A DNA stretch of 64,000 nucleotides from Ignisphaera cupida (GCF_030186535.1 NZ_JASNVW010000002.1:206001-270000); one strand, 5' to 3'. Positions 26,990 to 36,790 are shown, counted from the stretch's first letter. Made by a program: numbers and translations. The notes: generated by a model not told the origin, from the sequence alone.

Positions 26990-27268
26990 ATGTTGAGCAA
27001 TGAAGTAAAGGTTTTTGGCATTGTCAAAGGGTTTAGAAGAGGTGGTGGAAGGCAATACAATAACCAAGTACTTATACAACTCTTTGCAGATTCGAAAGCA
27101 ATAGGCTCTTTAGTAGGTGCAAAAATAAGAGTTGTCGATGGCTATGGCAACGTGTATAGAGGTAAGATAGTGAAGATACATAGCTTTAGAAACTGCATTG
27201 CAATAGCAAGATTCAACAGCAACCTACCTGGACAAGCCATAGGTTCCAGAGTTGAGGTTTATAAATAG
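26990..27268 (+). CDS. rpl35ae: Large-subunit ribosomal protein eL33 (L35Ae)
   Basis: A 92-residue protein of the L35Ae/eL33 family, which binds the large ribosomal subunit and has counterparts in archaea and eukaryotes only. GIVKGFRRGGGRQYNNQVLI matches the first half, and VYRGKIVKIH with FNSNLPGQAIGSRVEV the end. GGTGA precedes the ATG by 3 bases and the following TTG by 6, so translation may begin at either. Confidence 0.9.
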   Translation: MLSNEVKVFGIVKGFRRGGGRQYNNQVLIQLFADSKAIGSLVGAKIRVVDGYGNVYRGKIVKIHSFRNCIAIARFNSNLPGQAIGSRVEVYK

Positions 27269-27392
27269 AGGTTTTTGTCAGAGCAACTCTGATTAATCAT
27301 AAATCATTTTTGCCGGGTTCTCATCATCCATTATTTAACACTGTTATCTAGTTATAAACTTGTTTTGGATAAATATAGTTTAGGGTGCTTCA

Positions 27393-29201
27393 ATGGAGTT
27401 TTCACTTGTTGCTCAAACACTAGATATATTGGAGAAAACATCTAGCAAGATTCAACAAGCTGCTACTCTAGCTGCGCTTTTCAAGAAAACTCCTGCAATT
27501 GATATAGACAAGGTTGTTTACTTTATTCTTGGTATTCTATGGCCTGATTGGAAGGGTATGCCAGAGATTGGTATTGCTGAAAAGGGTATTCAAAAAGCTA
27601 TTGCCATGGCTACAAACACTACTGAAAGTGAGGTTGAGAAGCTTTACAAGTCTTTAGGAGACTTTGGAGCTGTTGTTGAAAAACTTAAACTGGGTAAGCA
27701 AGGCAAGGCATCTGGTCTAATGACCTTTATCAAGAGTGCTAAAGAGGAGAAGAAGAGGTTGGATGTTGAAACAGTTTACAATACTCTTGTTAAAATTGCT
27801 ATGCTTCAGGGAGAGGGCAGCAGGGATATGAAGCTTAGACTATTAACAGCTTTGCTTATGGATGCTGATGCTAAGGAGGCTAAATACATTGTTAGATTTG
27901 TTGAGGGAAGGCTAAGACTTGGTGTTGGAGAAGCAACAGTTATGGATGGTCTTGCAACAGCTTTTGGCGTTTCTCGAGATCTTGTTGAAAGAGCATACAA
28001 CATATTTCCTGATCTTGGCGCTATAGCTAAGACTCTTGCTGAAAAGGGTGGTGGAGAGCTGAAGAACATTAAACCAACACCTGGAATACCACTAAGACCA
28101 ATGCTTGCCGAAAGGGGTAGTGACCCAGTTGAAATACTGAACAAAGCCGGTTTTCCAGCATTAGCGGAGTTTAAATATGATGGTGAAAGAGCTCAAATAC
28201 ATAAGAAGGGTGACAAGATTTGGTTGTTTTCTAGAAGACTAGAGGAAATAACTCATCAATATCCAGATGTAGTTGAAATGGCTTTGAAGCATATAAAGGC
28301 TTCTGAAGCCATTGTTGAGGGGGAGATAATAGCTGTAGATCCTGAAACAGAAGAGTTTAAACCATTTCAAGAGCTTATGCATAGAAAGAGGAAGAAGGAT
28401 ATTCACGAAGCTGTTAAGGAAATACCTGTAGTTGTTAGACTATTTGATTGTCTTTATGTCGATGGTGTTGATCTTACAATGAAGCCACTTCCAGAGAGAA
28501 GGGAGTATCTTAGGAAAATAGTTGAGGAAAGTGATGAGTTTAGAATTGCTGAAGGCGCTATTGTAAAGGATAGTAAAGAGCTTGAGCAGCTGTTTCTAAA
28601 AGCTGTTGATGCTGGTTGTGAAGGTCTTGTTGTCAAGTCTCTTGGTAGAGATTCTGTTTACCAAGCTGGTGTAAGGGGGTGGCTATGGATAAAGTATAAA
28701 AGAGATTATAAAAGCGAGTTGACAGATACTGTTGACTTGGTGGTTGTTGGAGCATTTCATGGAAGAGGAAAGAGAAGTGGAACATATGGAGCACTGTTAC
28801 TAGCTGCATACGATCCTGATACAGATAGATTTGTTACTGTATGTAAAGTTGGCACAGGTTTTACTGATGAGGAGCTTGCCCAGCTGCCAAGAAAATTAGA
28901 GCCATATAAACTACCCAATAAACATCAAAGAGTTGATAGTGACATAGAAGCTGATGTATGGTTTGAACCAGCTTTAGTAATGGAGGTTACAGGTGCTGAG
29001 CTAACATTATCCCCAGTACACACATGTTGCAGAGGCTGGGTAAAACCAGGTGTTGGAATATCAATAAGATTTCCAAGATTCATAAGATGGAGAGAAGATA
29101 AATCACCAACAGAAGCTACAACAAGTAAGGAAATATATGAAATGTATTTGAGGAAACTTAGGAAAATAGAGAGAGTTGAGCCTAAGGGAGAGGAAGCATA
29201 G
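27393..29201 (+). CDS. lig: ATP-dependent DNA ligase
   Basis: A 602-residue replicative/repair ligase of the archaeal-eukaryotic type I class. Residues 1-230 form the DNA-binding domain. AEFKYDGERAQIHKKG is motif I, with Lys261 as the adenylated lysine. EGEIIAVDPE is motif III, VRLFDCLYVDG motif IIIa, EGLVVKSL motif IV and WIKYKRDY motif V. The C-terminal OB fold contains VGAFHGRGKRSGTYGALLL and RFPRFIRWREDKSP (motif VI). GGGTG stands 5 bases before the ATG. Length and motif spacing are normal. Confidence 0.96.
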   Translation: MEFSLVAQTLDILEKTSSKIQQAATLAALFKKTPAIDIDKVVYFILGILWPDWKGMPEIGIAEKGIQKAIAMATNTTESEVEKLYKSLGDFGAVVEKLKLGKQGKASGLMTFIKSAKEEKKRLDVETVYNTLVKIAMLQGEGSRDMKLRLLTALLMDADAKEAKYIVRFVEGRLRLGVGEATVMDGLATAFGVSRDLVERAYNIFPDLGAIAKTLAEKGGGELKNIKPTPGIPLRPMLAERGSDPVEILNKAGFPALAEFKYDGERAQIHKKGDKIWLFSRRLEEITHQYPDVVEMALKHIKASEAIVEGEIIAVDPETEEFKPFQELMHRKRKKDIHEAVKEIPVVVRLFDCLYVDGVDLTMKPLPERREYLRKIVEESDEFRIAEGAIVKDSKELEQLFLKAVDAGCEGLVVKSLGRDSVYQAGVRGWLWIKYKRDYKSELTDTVDLVVVGAFHGRGKRSGTYGALLLAAYDPDTDRFVTVCKVGTGFTDEELAQLPRKLEPYKLPNKHQRVDSDIEADVWFEPALVMEVTGAELTLSPVHTCCRGWVKPGVGISIRFPRFIRWREDKSPTEATTSKEIYEMYLRKLRKIERVEPKGEEA

Positions 29202-29389
29202 ATTTAATCACATCTGAAACACCAATACATGTTAAAAACATTTAATTATTTCAAATACACAATTGTTTTTGCAATATTTGTTTTTCAGACGCTATTAAGT
29301 ATTGTAAAAGGTCTTGGCATATCCAATTGCATGGTTGATTTTAACTTAAATTCTAGTGGCGACAGCAGTTTTTTATTGGTGTAAGCTTT

Positions 29390-30736
29390 ATGGATGATTA
29401 TTTACCTGGTTATAGGGATTTTGTAAGAAGTGTTCTTGAGAAACATGGAGCAAGGATTGGTTGTAGAATTAGGTTGTGGCTTGCCAATAACATGGTTTTT
29501 GAAGGTATTTTGATGCCTCATCATGAGTTTAGCAGTAGTGACATAATAGTTGTTAAGCTTGACAATGGTTATAACATTGGCATATCGATTAACAGAGTTT
29601 CTAAAATTGATGTTGTTGAGTGCATTGAGAGAGGTGGGGCAAGAGCTCAGGAAGTGATTCAGAAACAGAAACCAGTTGTTAAAATTCTTGGTTGTGGAGG
29701 TACAATAGCTAGTAGAGTTGAGTATGAAACTGGTGCTGTTAAGCCCGCTATGAGCCCTGCAGAACTAATGGAGATAATACCTGAGCTTAAAGATTTTGCG
29801 GGATATGATGTTGAGGTTCTATTCAATATCTTGAGCGAGGATATGACACCAGCTCACTGGAAAGCTATTGCAGAATCTGTCTACAAATCAATTGCGAATG
29901 GTGTTGATGGCATTGTTGTGACACATGGAACAGACACAATGGGGTATACAGCAGCTGCACTAGCATTTTCTCTTCAAAATCTTCCAATGCCAATAGCTCT
30001 TGTAGGTGCTCAGAGAAGTAGTGATAGACCAAGTACAGATGCAGCTCTCAATCTATTGGCAGCTGTTGTAACAACTCTTAAAGCACCATTTGGAGAGGTT
30101 GTAGTTGTTATGCACTCAACACCATCGGATACGGAGGCTTTTGCTCATAGAGGTGTGAAGGTGAGGAAGATGCATAGTAGTAGAAGAGACGCTTTTCAAA
30201 GCATAAACGATTTCCCACTTGCAAAAATAGATTTGATGAAAATGGAAATAAAAACAATAAACAACAGATTTATTCCCAGATCCAAGGGCTTTGAAGAGAT
30301 AAAGTTTTCTGCTTCTTTTGATGACAAAGTTGCTTTGGTTAAGGCATATCCAGGTTTTCAAAGTGAAATAATAGATTTTCTAGTTGATAAAAAGTTTCAT
30401 GGAATAGTTATTGAGGGTACCGGACTTGGACACATTGGAAGCTACACTATAGAGTCTATCAGAAGAGCAGTTGAGGAGGGTATAGCAGTTGTTATGACAA
30501 CACAAACACTTTTTGGTAGAGTGAACATGAATGTTTACACAACTGGTAGAAGACTTCTGGAAGCAGGTGTTATCCCAGGGGAGGATATGTTGCCAGAAAC
30601 AGCATATGTGAAATTGTCATGGGTATTGGCACAAACAAGAGATTTGAAGGAGGTTAAAAAAATGATGCTAACAAACTATGTTAATGAGATAAACCCTGTT
30701 CACACACACAACCTCTATCCAATATGGATTCACTAA
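29390..30736 (+). CDS. gatD: Glu-tRNA(Gln) amidotransferase subunit D
   Basis: GatD releases ammonia from glutamine or asparagine for GatE, which converts Glu-tRNA(Gln) to Gln-tRNA(Gln). The 448-residue protein has an N-terminal Tudor-like domain (about 1-75) and an L-asparaginase-like domain. ILGCGGTIASRV carries the first catalytic Thr, VVTHGTDTMGYTA the second Thr and Asp, and the lysine follows in the conserved SSDRPSTDA region. gatE is not in the window, though the two are often adjacent. The heterodimer is archaeal-specific. Confidence 0.93.
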   Translation: MDDYLPGYRDFVRSVLEKHGARIGCRIRLWLANNMVFEGILMPHHEFSSSDIIVVKLDNGYNIGISINRVSKIDVVECIERGGARAQEVIQKQKPVVKILGCGGTIASRVEYETGAVKPAMSPAELMEIIPELKDFAGYDVEVLFNILSEDMTPAHWKAIAESVYKSIANGVDGIVVTHGTDTMGYTAAALAFSLQNLPMPIALVGAQRSSDRPSTDAALNLLAAVVTTLKAPFGEVVVVMHSTPSDTEAFAHRGVKVRKMHSSRRDAFQSINDFPLAKIDLMKMEIKTINNRFIPRSKGFEEIKFSASFDDKVALVKAYPGFQSEIIDFLVDKKFHGIVIEGTGLGHIGSYTIESIRRAVEEGIAVVMTTQTLFGRVNMNVYTTGRRLLEAGVIPGEDMLPETAYVKLSWVLAQTRDLKEVKKMMLTNYVNEINPVHTHNLYPIWIH

Positions 30737-30813
30737 ACCTAAAACAATTTTGGTAATCAGTTGCAATAGATTTATATTGGGAAAAAACGATTTGCTTCTC
30801 AAGGTGTATTCAC

Positions 30814-31854
30814 TTGAATAAATTATTAATTGTCGTGGTCATAGCTGTGGCTATAGCTGGAGCATTAATAGGTTTGTGGTATTTTTTAAATGTTTCGAGC
30901 AAACCATCAACACAAGTATGCCAAATAAATAAAGATAACACATTCTTTGTTATATACTATAGCATTCCCCCCAATGCAACTGTTTTCAATCATTTGATGC
31001 AGAGTATTCAAAGCTATATCACCTCTAACAGCAGTGGAGCAATAAACCTAACACTCACACTTTGTATTAGAAAATTCTCTGAGGTGGATGAAGCTACAAG
31101 AAACTTGCTAAGCCCTTATAAAACATTCCCCATATTCGGTATTTACACATCAAAGGATTTGTCTGCGGCGAAGGGAATTTCAAATTTATTTGATGTTAGT
31201 GGAAGATACTATATTGCAAGAGAGAACATTACAATAGGAGTTTATAGCTACTTGGCATACTACGGTGTTTCGATATTGAAAGAGCCAAGGGTTTTTATTG
31301 AAACTTTTGAAAAGCCTAATATTAGTTTGGGGGAAACGCCTGTTATAGGCTCATTGAATGCTAAATACTATCTAATTATATATGAGGATGCTTGGTGCCC
31401 ATTTTGTGCAAAGTTTTATAAAGAGTCCATACCAACTATAGAGCATTTTGTTTCAAATAATACATTTGCAATTGTTTTAAAGAACCTTATAGTGCATTCA
31501 GGTGTTGTTAATATTCACAGAAACTTGACAAGTTTATATGTAGTAACAAAAAATGCTACACTAGTATTCAATTTGATGAAGAAAATATATGATTATGTGT
31601 ATACTGGATCAAACCCTTCGCCAGAAATTGTTGCTTCAATGATAAAGAATTTAACTGGTATTGATAAATTTGATGTTAATTTGAATAAAATTGATGAAAT
31701 TATTAAAAACGATGAGCTGGAGTCACGAAGATATGGAGTATTTGGGACACCAGGTATTGTGATATGGAGTAGGGAGAGTGGTAGAGGTGTTGTGATTGTT
31801 GGATATGCATCAGCAGATGATATTCTAAATATTGTTAGAAGCTATTTAACATAA
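30814..31854 (+). CDS. Membrane-anchored thioredoxin-fold oxidoreductase (DsbA-like)
   Basis: A 346-residue protein with one N-terminal hydrophobic segment (about 4-27) acting as signal anchor. A Ser/Thr-rich outer segment follows, then a thioredoxin/DsbA-type domain from about residue 175. DAWCPFCAKFY is the C-x-x-C active site, and FGTPGIVI near the C-terminus includes the cis-proline of such folds. The domain between residues 30 and 170 is unassigned. It likely makes or isomerises disulfides in exported proteins. Several asparagine glycosylation sequons occur. The start is TTG. Confidence 0.75.
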   Translation: MNKLLIVVVIAVAIAGALIGLWYFLNVSSKPSTQVCQINKDNTFFVIYYSIPPNATVFNHLMQSIQSYITSNSSGAINLTLTLCIRKFSEVDEATRNLLSPYKTFPIFGIYTSKDLSAAKGISNLFDVSGRYYIARENITIGVYSYLAYYGVSILKEPRVFIETFEKPNISLGETPVIGSLNAKYYLIIYEDAWCPFCAKFYKESIPTIEHFVSNNTFAIVLKNLIVHSGVVNIHRNLTSLYVVTKNATLVFNLMKKIYDYVYTGSNPSPEIVASMIKNLTGIDKFDVNLNKIDEIIKNDELESRRYGVFGTPGIVIWSRESGRGVVIVGYASADDILNIVRSYLT

Positions 31855-31865
31855 TATTGAGTATG

Positions 31866-32627
31866 CTATGTTAAATCGCCACAGCTACATGTGAGTTCAT
31901 GAACTATTCTATGAAGTTCTTCAAGTCCCTGCATATTTTTTGCTGATACCCTTGGCACTCTAGTTGCTTTGCTGTAAAGCCATATAACATCCATTACCTT
32001 TGACAGCATTTCTCCATACAATCCACTGTTTCTCAGTTTCTCAGTCACTATATCCACATCGCTTATCACATCTCCTATAAGCTCCAGATTTGGATAAACA
32101 TCAATTTTGTTTATAACTGGAACAACATCAATTCCAAGTCTTGCTTGAAGAGCTACAGACATTATTGATGTAAATACATAGTCCTCAACTCTTTTAATAA
32201 CACCTGCATCAAGAATAAAGAGAGCAAGAACATTGTTAGCCATTCTTTTGAAAACCTCAACAATTTTTGGAGCAACATCTCTAAAAATAAATACCTCCAT
32301 CTGACCTGGTGTATCAACAAGAATAAAATCAGCATTGGCATCTCCAATAGCTTTTTCAATGATTCGAGTATTCTCAGCAAGCATGTCCATAGACTTTACA
32401 AGAGCACCGTTTGGTCCAAGGCCAAACTCCTTAGCAATTCTATGAGCATTTATATAGAAACTCACATCAAAATCAGGTTCATAGGGAATATACTCAGCTG
32501 CTGTATCCAAATTAACTTTGAAAACACTTGCACCAAATTCCTTAACCAACCAACTCGAATATGCATAGACTAGTGTTGACTTGCCACATCCAGCAGGACC
32601 AATAAACATGATAACGTTTTTTGTCAA
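31866..32627 (-). CDS. GPN-loop GTPase
   Basis: A 253-residue homodimeric GTPase of the GPN/XAB1 family. FIGPAGCGKSTLV is the P-loop, FGLGPNGAL contains the diagnostic Gly-Pro-Asn loop, VDTPGQMEVF is G3 and VINKIDVY G4. Eukaryotic GPN proteins help assemble and import RNA polymerase II; the archaeal role is unknown. It converges with the DsbA-like gene, their ends 11 bases apart, and lies 111 bases from the AglH-like gene. Conserved from archaea to humans, so the family call is secure. Confidence 0.92.
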   Translation of the reverse strand: MTKNVIMFIGPAGCGKSTLVYAYSSWLVKEFGASVFKVNLDTAAEYIPYEPDFDVSFYINAHRIAKEFGLGPNGALVKSMDMLAENTRIIEKAIGDANADFILVDTPGQMEVFIFRDVAPKIVEVFKRMANNVLALFILDAGVIKRVEDYVFTSIMSVALQARLGIDVVPVINKIDVYPNLELIGDVISDVDIVTEKLRNSGLYGEMLSKVMDVIWLYSKATRVPRVSAKNMQGLEELHRIVHELTCSCGDLT

Positions 32628-32738
32628 ATAGTATCACCAGAAAATACTATTTGTTGGCAGATAGAAACAATCTGTTAAGAAGCTAATAGGTTTTCGCATA
32701 CATGCATTAAATGAAGTGCAGTACTGTTATCTTAAAAA

Positions 32739-33725
32739 CTATCTGTATCCAAGAGCCATTACTAAAAATAGTGAAATAAGTGATGATAGCATGAAAACAG
32801 TGTACAGCGTAGTCACAAGCTCTTTTTCGCTTAACCCACTTCTAGAAAACCCTGTTACAAGTCTCACAAGTGTTATCGGAGCTAAAGAGTCTTTTGATGA
32901 ATGTATACAGCCTGCTTCATCTACGAATGTAGGTCTTTTAACACTTTCCTTCTGTAAAAAGCCTTTAACAGATGCTATGTAGTAAAAACCGTTTATAAAC
33001 ATTGGTATAGAAGCCATTATATAGTATAGCTCTAGCCTGTAATAGGCAATCATAAGAGGTATTGTAACTCCAAGTATAAACGCACCTGTGTTTCCATTGA
33101 ATATCTTCGCTGGGTAAACATTGAAGATACTGTAAGCTAATACAACAACAATAACTGTTAGCAAAGGTAGGCAAGAATCTATACTCGACTCAGTTAACAG
33201 CTTCAGTAGAAACGCAAAAAGATGTGTAAACAATACAAATATTGGCAAGGTACCATTGTGGGTATCTATCATGTTTGCACCATTCTGATAAACAGTGAAT
33301 GCTACTAGAAGAAGAAGTGGATACAGATTAGATATTCTAATATAGCCAACAAGAGGTATCCACGGTCTTGGAGTATAAACTCCTAGTAGCAATACAGGTG
33401 CTGCAGAAACAAAACCAAGTATTATTTTCCACCTAGACTTCAAATCAACTAAGTCATCTACAAAACCTATGACAAAGGATGCGATAATAGATAGTGTAAA
33501 GGCCTCAAAATGTTTTGCATCTACATATCCACTGTATAGAAGAAGAGAAAAACCAGTTACCAACCCTATAAAAATGGCAAATCCGCCATTGCATGGAATT
33601 TTTGGCTTACTAGGCTTATGCACATCAACACATAGAATACCAAGCCTCTTCTCAATAGCTATTGAGGCAATAGCTGATAATACTGTTGCGAATGCTGTAG
33701 CAAGTTGTATGAATAGCCAATCCAT
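32739..33725 (-). CDS. Dolichyl-phosphate HexNAc-1-phosphate transferase (AglH/Alg7-like)
   Basis: A 328-residue polytopic membrane enzyme of the glycosyltransferase-4 (WecA/MraY/Alg7) family, with about ten helices. DVHKPSKPKIPCNGG is the cytoplasmic lipid-binding loop, GFVDDLVDLKSRWK holds the catalytic DD pair, and NVYPAKIFNGNTGAF is the next conserved loop. It transfers a sugar-1-phosphate, probably GlcNAc-1-P, from UDP to dolichyl phosphate, beginning the N-glycan. Of the likely roles this fits archaeal N-glycosylation best, since peptidoglycan is absent. Heavily sequon-rich exported proteins elsewhere in the window agree with this. Confidence 0.8.
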   Translation of the reverse strand: MDWLFIQLATAFATVLSAIASIAIEKRLGILCVDVHKPSKPKIPCNGGFAIFIGLVTGFSLLLYSGYVDAKHFEAFTLSIIASFVIGFVDDLVDLKSRWKIILGFVSAAPVLLLGVYTPRPWIPLVGYIRISNLYPLLLLVAFTVYQNGANMIDTHNGTLPIFVLFTHLFAFLLKLLTESSIDSCLPLLTVIVVVLAYSIFNVYPAKIFNGNTGAFILGVTIPLMIAYYRLELYYIMASIPMFINGFYYIASVKGFLQKESVKRPTFVDEAGCIHSSKDSLAPITLVRLVTGFSRSGLSEKELVTTLYTVFMLSSLISLFLVMALGYR

Positions 33726-33820
33726 ATCTGATCAAATTAATGCATTCAAGTTACAAAAATTTAAGCTTGTTGTCTAGACATAGTCAAACAATATATGGCT
33801 ATGGGGATGAGGAAGCAGAG

Positions 33821-34405
33821 CTAGCTTGTTGGGTAAAGAGTTATTGTCTCCTCTTTCGATGTAATCCTATTCCTTTCAAGTTGGTAAAGAGTTATATTAG
33901 TTACTCCATTGCTGTATAGCTCCATTTCTATAAATGATGGTGTAAATGAGCCTCCTCCACCACCCCATACACCAGTAACAGAACCCGGGTTAATATGCAA
34001 AACACTTGAGTATACTGTTACAAATGGTGAGTGTGTATGGCCAGAAACAAGAATTGATACCCCCATTCTCCTTGCGATCATAGTTAAAGCACTTATGTTA
34101 CCCCTTGGCCTAACCTGATCACCATGAACAACACCAATTCTTATTCCAAAAACATCAAAAACCTCTTCCTCAGGCAAATCAAGATAATCCATATTTCCTT
34201 GCACAACAACTAGTCTCTTTCCCAATCTCTCAATATAGTCCAGAACATCTTGATCAACAACATCACCAGCATGTATAACAGCATCATATTTTCTACTCTT
34301 AAACATCTCAACAAACTCCTTTGGAAACCAATCAGCTCTCTCATGAATATGGCTATCAGATATTATAAGTATTAAGCGCTTCTCCAAAGCCATGTTTCCA
34401 CACAT
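33821..34405 (-). CDS. Vps29/MJ0936-type calcineurin-like phosphodiesterase
   Basis: A metallophosphoesterase of about 190 residues. ISDSHI, HAGDVVD, VQGNMDYLD, VVHGDQ and SGHTHSPF follow the usual order of metal-ligand motifs in the YfcE/MJ0936 family, homologous to eukaryotic Vps29. It hydrolyses phosphodiesters in vitro; the natural substrate is unclear. The ATG at 34393 (MALEKRL) is an alternative start to 34405. Its promoter region is divergent from the PadR regulator and shares 91 bases with it, including the operator-like palindromes. Confidence 0.87.
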   Translation of the reverse strand: MCGNMALEKRLILIISDSHIHERADWFPKEFVEMFKSRKYDAVIHAGDVVDQDVLDYIERLGKRLVVVQGNMDYLDLPEEEVFDVFGIRIGVVHGDQVRPRGNISALTMIARRMGVSILVSGHTHSPFVTVYSSVLHINPGSVTGVWGGGGGSFTPSFIEMELYSNGVTNITLYQLERNRITSKEETITLYPTS

Positions 34406-34473
34406 TTCACAGCAATGATATTACATGTGTAGTAGCTTAAATTGCTTATTTTCATAAAGTTTTAAATCCTCTG

Positions 34474-34497
34474 CAGATATATCTGCAGATATATCTG
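34474..34497. promoter_or_regulatory. Tandem palindromic operator of the PadR gene
   Basis: The 12-base palindrome CAGATATATCTG occurs twice back to back, at 34474-34485 and 34486-34497, directly after a TTTTAAAT box at about 34460. It overlaps the expected transcription start and the first GTG of the PadR gene. This placement suits autorepression of the PadR-ABC exporter operon, with drug binding releasing the repressor. Confidence 0.65.
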
Positions 34498-34988
34498 TGA
34501 TAATAATGTTTAGACCAACGCAAAAGGAATTTGAATTCAATACAGCACTCATAATACTCTATGCTCTTTCCAAAGGCCCTGCACATGGCTATGAGATTAT
34601 GAGAAGAATAGAGGAAGAGTTCTTTATTCATAAAAGTCCTGGCATTTTATACCCATCTCTAAGAAAACTTGTTTCCATGGGTTATATAGAGGTTAGTGGC
34701 CAGGGTATGAAGGGAAGAAAGATTATGAGAATATATAAAATAACTGAAAGTGGTGTGAAGTTTCTTGAAAGCCATATGCAAAGAATTGAGTTTATAAAGA
34801 GGTTTTTTAAGGGTATGAGGATTTTTGAAAGTGTTGGTGGGAGTAGGGTTAGGGAAGCAATCTTTAAACTTGTTGAGGTTTTGCCTAGTGCAGGTGAAGA
34901 TGATTTGAATCTTCTGAGGAGTTACATTGATGTTTTTGTGAAGTCTCTTGAGGATCTTAGAAACAGGATTTTGTCTAGAGGTGAATAG
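34497..34988 (+). CDS. PadR-family transcriptional regulator
   Basis: A 163-residue winged-helix repressor. ALSKGPAHGYEIMRRIEEEF and SPGILYPSLRKLVSMGYIEV are the recognition-helix and wing region of PadR, and the C-terminus (from about residue 95) is the coiled dimerisation helix. Starts are GTG 34497, inside the palindrome, or ATG 34506, which is more likely to be free of the operator. It is followed two bases after its stop by an ABC-ATPase gene and then a permease gene. The layout is that of a self-regulated multidrug exporter. Confidence 0.88.
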   Translation: MIIMFRPTQKEFEFNTALIILYALSKGPAHGYEIMRRIEEEFFIHKSPGILYPSLRKLVSMGYIEVSGQGMKGRKIMRIYKITESGVKFLESHMQRIEFIKRFFKGMRIFESVGGSRVREAIFKLVEVLPSAGEDDLNLLRSYIDVFVKSLEDLRNRILSRGE

Positions 34989-34990
34989 GC

Positions 34991-35983
34991 ATGGAAAATG
35001 ATATAGTTGTTGAAAATCTTGTTAAAAGATATGGATCTATTGAAGCTGTTAGAGGAATAAGCTTTCAGGTTAGAAGTGGGGAGGTGTTTGGGTTTTTAGG
35101 ACCTAATGGAGCTGGAAAAACAACAACAATAAACATATTAGCAACTTTGCTTAAACCTACATCAGGTAAAGCTTTTGTAGCTGGATATGATGTTGTTTCG
35201 CAACCTGCTAAGGTCAGGAAGAGTATTGGTATTGTGTTTCAAGATCCTTCGTTAGATGATAACTTGACTGGTTATGAGAATCTCTATATTCATGGAAGAT
35301 TATATGGGTTGAGGGGGCAGAGTCTTAGAGAAAGAATTGAGGAGGCACTAAAATTTGTTGAGCTTTGGGAATTCAAAGACAGACTTGTGAGAAACTATTC
35401 AGGTGGTATGAGAAGAAGACTGGAAATTGCTAGAGCAATGCTTCACATACCAAGAATACTCTTCCTAGATGAGCCAACAATTGGTTTAGATCCTCAGACA
35501 AGGGTTCATATATGGGACTATATAAAGAGGTTGAACAAGGAGTATGGAACAACAATCTTTTTAACAACGCATTACATGGAGGAGGCTGAGATGTTGTGTG
35601 ATAGAATAGCTATTATAGACCATGGAAAAATAATAGCCTTGGGAACAGCTGAAGAGCTAAAGTCTATGGTTAGTTCAGACATTGTTTATGTGAAACTGGC
35701 TAAAAACGATGGTGAGATATGTTCAAAACTTTCAATAACTGGTGTAGAGAATTGCAAAGTTGTTGAGAGCAATACAGTTGCTTTGCAAGTTAAAAAAGCT
35801 TCTGAGGCAATACCTGCAATACTTCTTCATCTAGAAAAACTTGAGATGAGAGTTGTAGAGGTTAGCTATAGAAGACCATCTCTAAATGATGTATTCATAC
35901 ACTTAACTGGTAGAGAGATAAGGGATAGTGAGGGAAGTTTCATAGAAATAGCTAGAATGAGACATAGAGCTAGGATGAGGTGA
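34991..35983 (+). CDS. ABC-2 type exporter ATP-binding protein
   Basis: A 330-residue DrrA/CcmA-type ATPase. GFLGPNGAGKTTTIN is Walker A, NYSGGMRRRLEIARAM the signature, and ILFLDEPTIGLDPQTR Walker B with the D-loop, then TTHYMEEAE the switch His. The C-terminal ~100 residues are the accessory domain seen in drug and lipid exporters. It overlaps the downstream permease gene by a few bases. It energises efflux of a hydrophobic compound or lipid. Expression should follow the PadR operator upstream. Confidence 0.93.
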   Translation: MENDIVVENLVKRYGSIEAVRGISFQVRSGEVFGFLGPNGAGKTTTINILATLLKPTSGKAFVAGYDVVSQPAKVRKSIGIVFQDPSLDDNLTGYENLYIHGRLYGLRGQSLRERIEEALKFVELWEFKDRLVRNYSGGMRRRLEIARAMLHIPRILFLDEPTIGLDPQTRVHIWDYIKRLNKEYGTTIFLTTHYMEEAEMLCDRIAIIDHGKIIALGTAEELKSMVSSDIVYVKLAKNDGEICSKLSITGVENCKVVESNTVALQVKKASEAIPAILLHLEKLEMRVVEVSYRRPSLNDVFIHLTGREIRDSEGSFIEIARMRHRARMR

Positions 35984-35988
35984 TGAAA

Positions 35989-36777
35989 ATGCTGGAGTAT
36001 GTTTATATAATGGCTTATAGACAAATAAAAAGGTTTTGGAGAGCAAGATCAAGAATTGCAGGTACGATAGTAAATAACATTCTATGGCTACTATTCTTTG
36101 GGCTTGGCTGGGCATATACATTAAGGGGGCAGCAATTCCAAATGCTTTTTAAAGGACTAGACTATCTATCTTTTCTATTACCAGCAACATTTGCAACATC
36201 AATATTCCAAGCCAGTTTCATGGGTGGAATATCAGTTATATGGGATAAGCAGTTTGGTTTTCTAAAGGAAGTTCTTGTTGCACCAGCTCCACGATACTTA
36301 ACAATTCTTGGAAGAGCACTTGGAGACTCAATAGTGTCTCTAACAAATGGTTTGATAATGCTTGCAATGGGCTTTGCATTAACATCTAGACTTAATCCAA
36401 TGGGGCTTCCAATAGCACTTGCAATAGGCTTTGTAATGGCCATTGGCTTTACCTCAATGGGTATTGCAATAGCATCTTCCATGAGAAGTCCAGAAGGCTT
36501 TCAGTTAATAGTTGGAACAGTGACAATGCCAATGACTTTGCTAAGTGGATCCATGTTTCCACTTAACATGACTCCAACATGGATGCAAATTCTTGCACTA
36601 ATATCCCCGCTAACCTATGCTGTTGATTTGTGTAGATACTACTTATCAGGGGTTTCATTTCTTAACATGGTTTATCCATGGCTTGGTCAAGAAACTGAGA
36701 TTTTATTGCTAATAGCAACATCTTTAATGTTAATGGTGATTGCCATGAAAATGTTTGAGAGAACAACAATTGAGTAA
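35989..36777 (+). CDS. ABC-2 type exporter permease
   Basis: A membrane protein of about 262 residues with six helices, of the ABC-2/DrrB family. GGISVIWDKQFGFLKEVLVAP, ISPLTYAVDLCRYYL and LLSGSMFPLNMTPTW match the family's conserved loop and end. Starts are ATG 35983 or 35989; GAGGTG ends 6 bases before 35989, so that is chosen. The gene is the last of the PadR operon and its stop touches the convergent MarC side. Confidence 0.9.
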   Translation: MLEYVYIMAYRQIKRFWRARSRIAGTIVNNILWLLFFGLGWAYTLRGQQFQMLFKGLDYLSFLLPATFATSIFQASFMGGISVIWDKQFGFLKEVLVAPAPRYLTILGRALGDSIVSLTNGLIMLAMGFALTSRLNPMGLPIALAIGFVMAIGFTSMGIAIASSMRSPEGFQLIVGTVTMPMTLLSGSMFPLNMTPTWMQILALISPLTYAVDLCRYYLSGVSFLNMVYPWLGQETEILLLIATSLMLMVIAMKMFERTTIE

Positions 36778-36790
36778 TGAGCGAATATGT

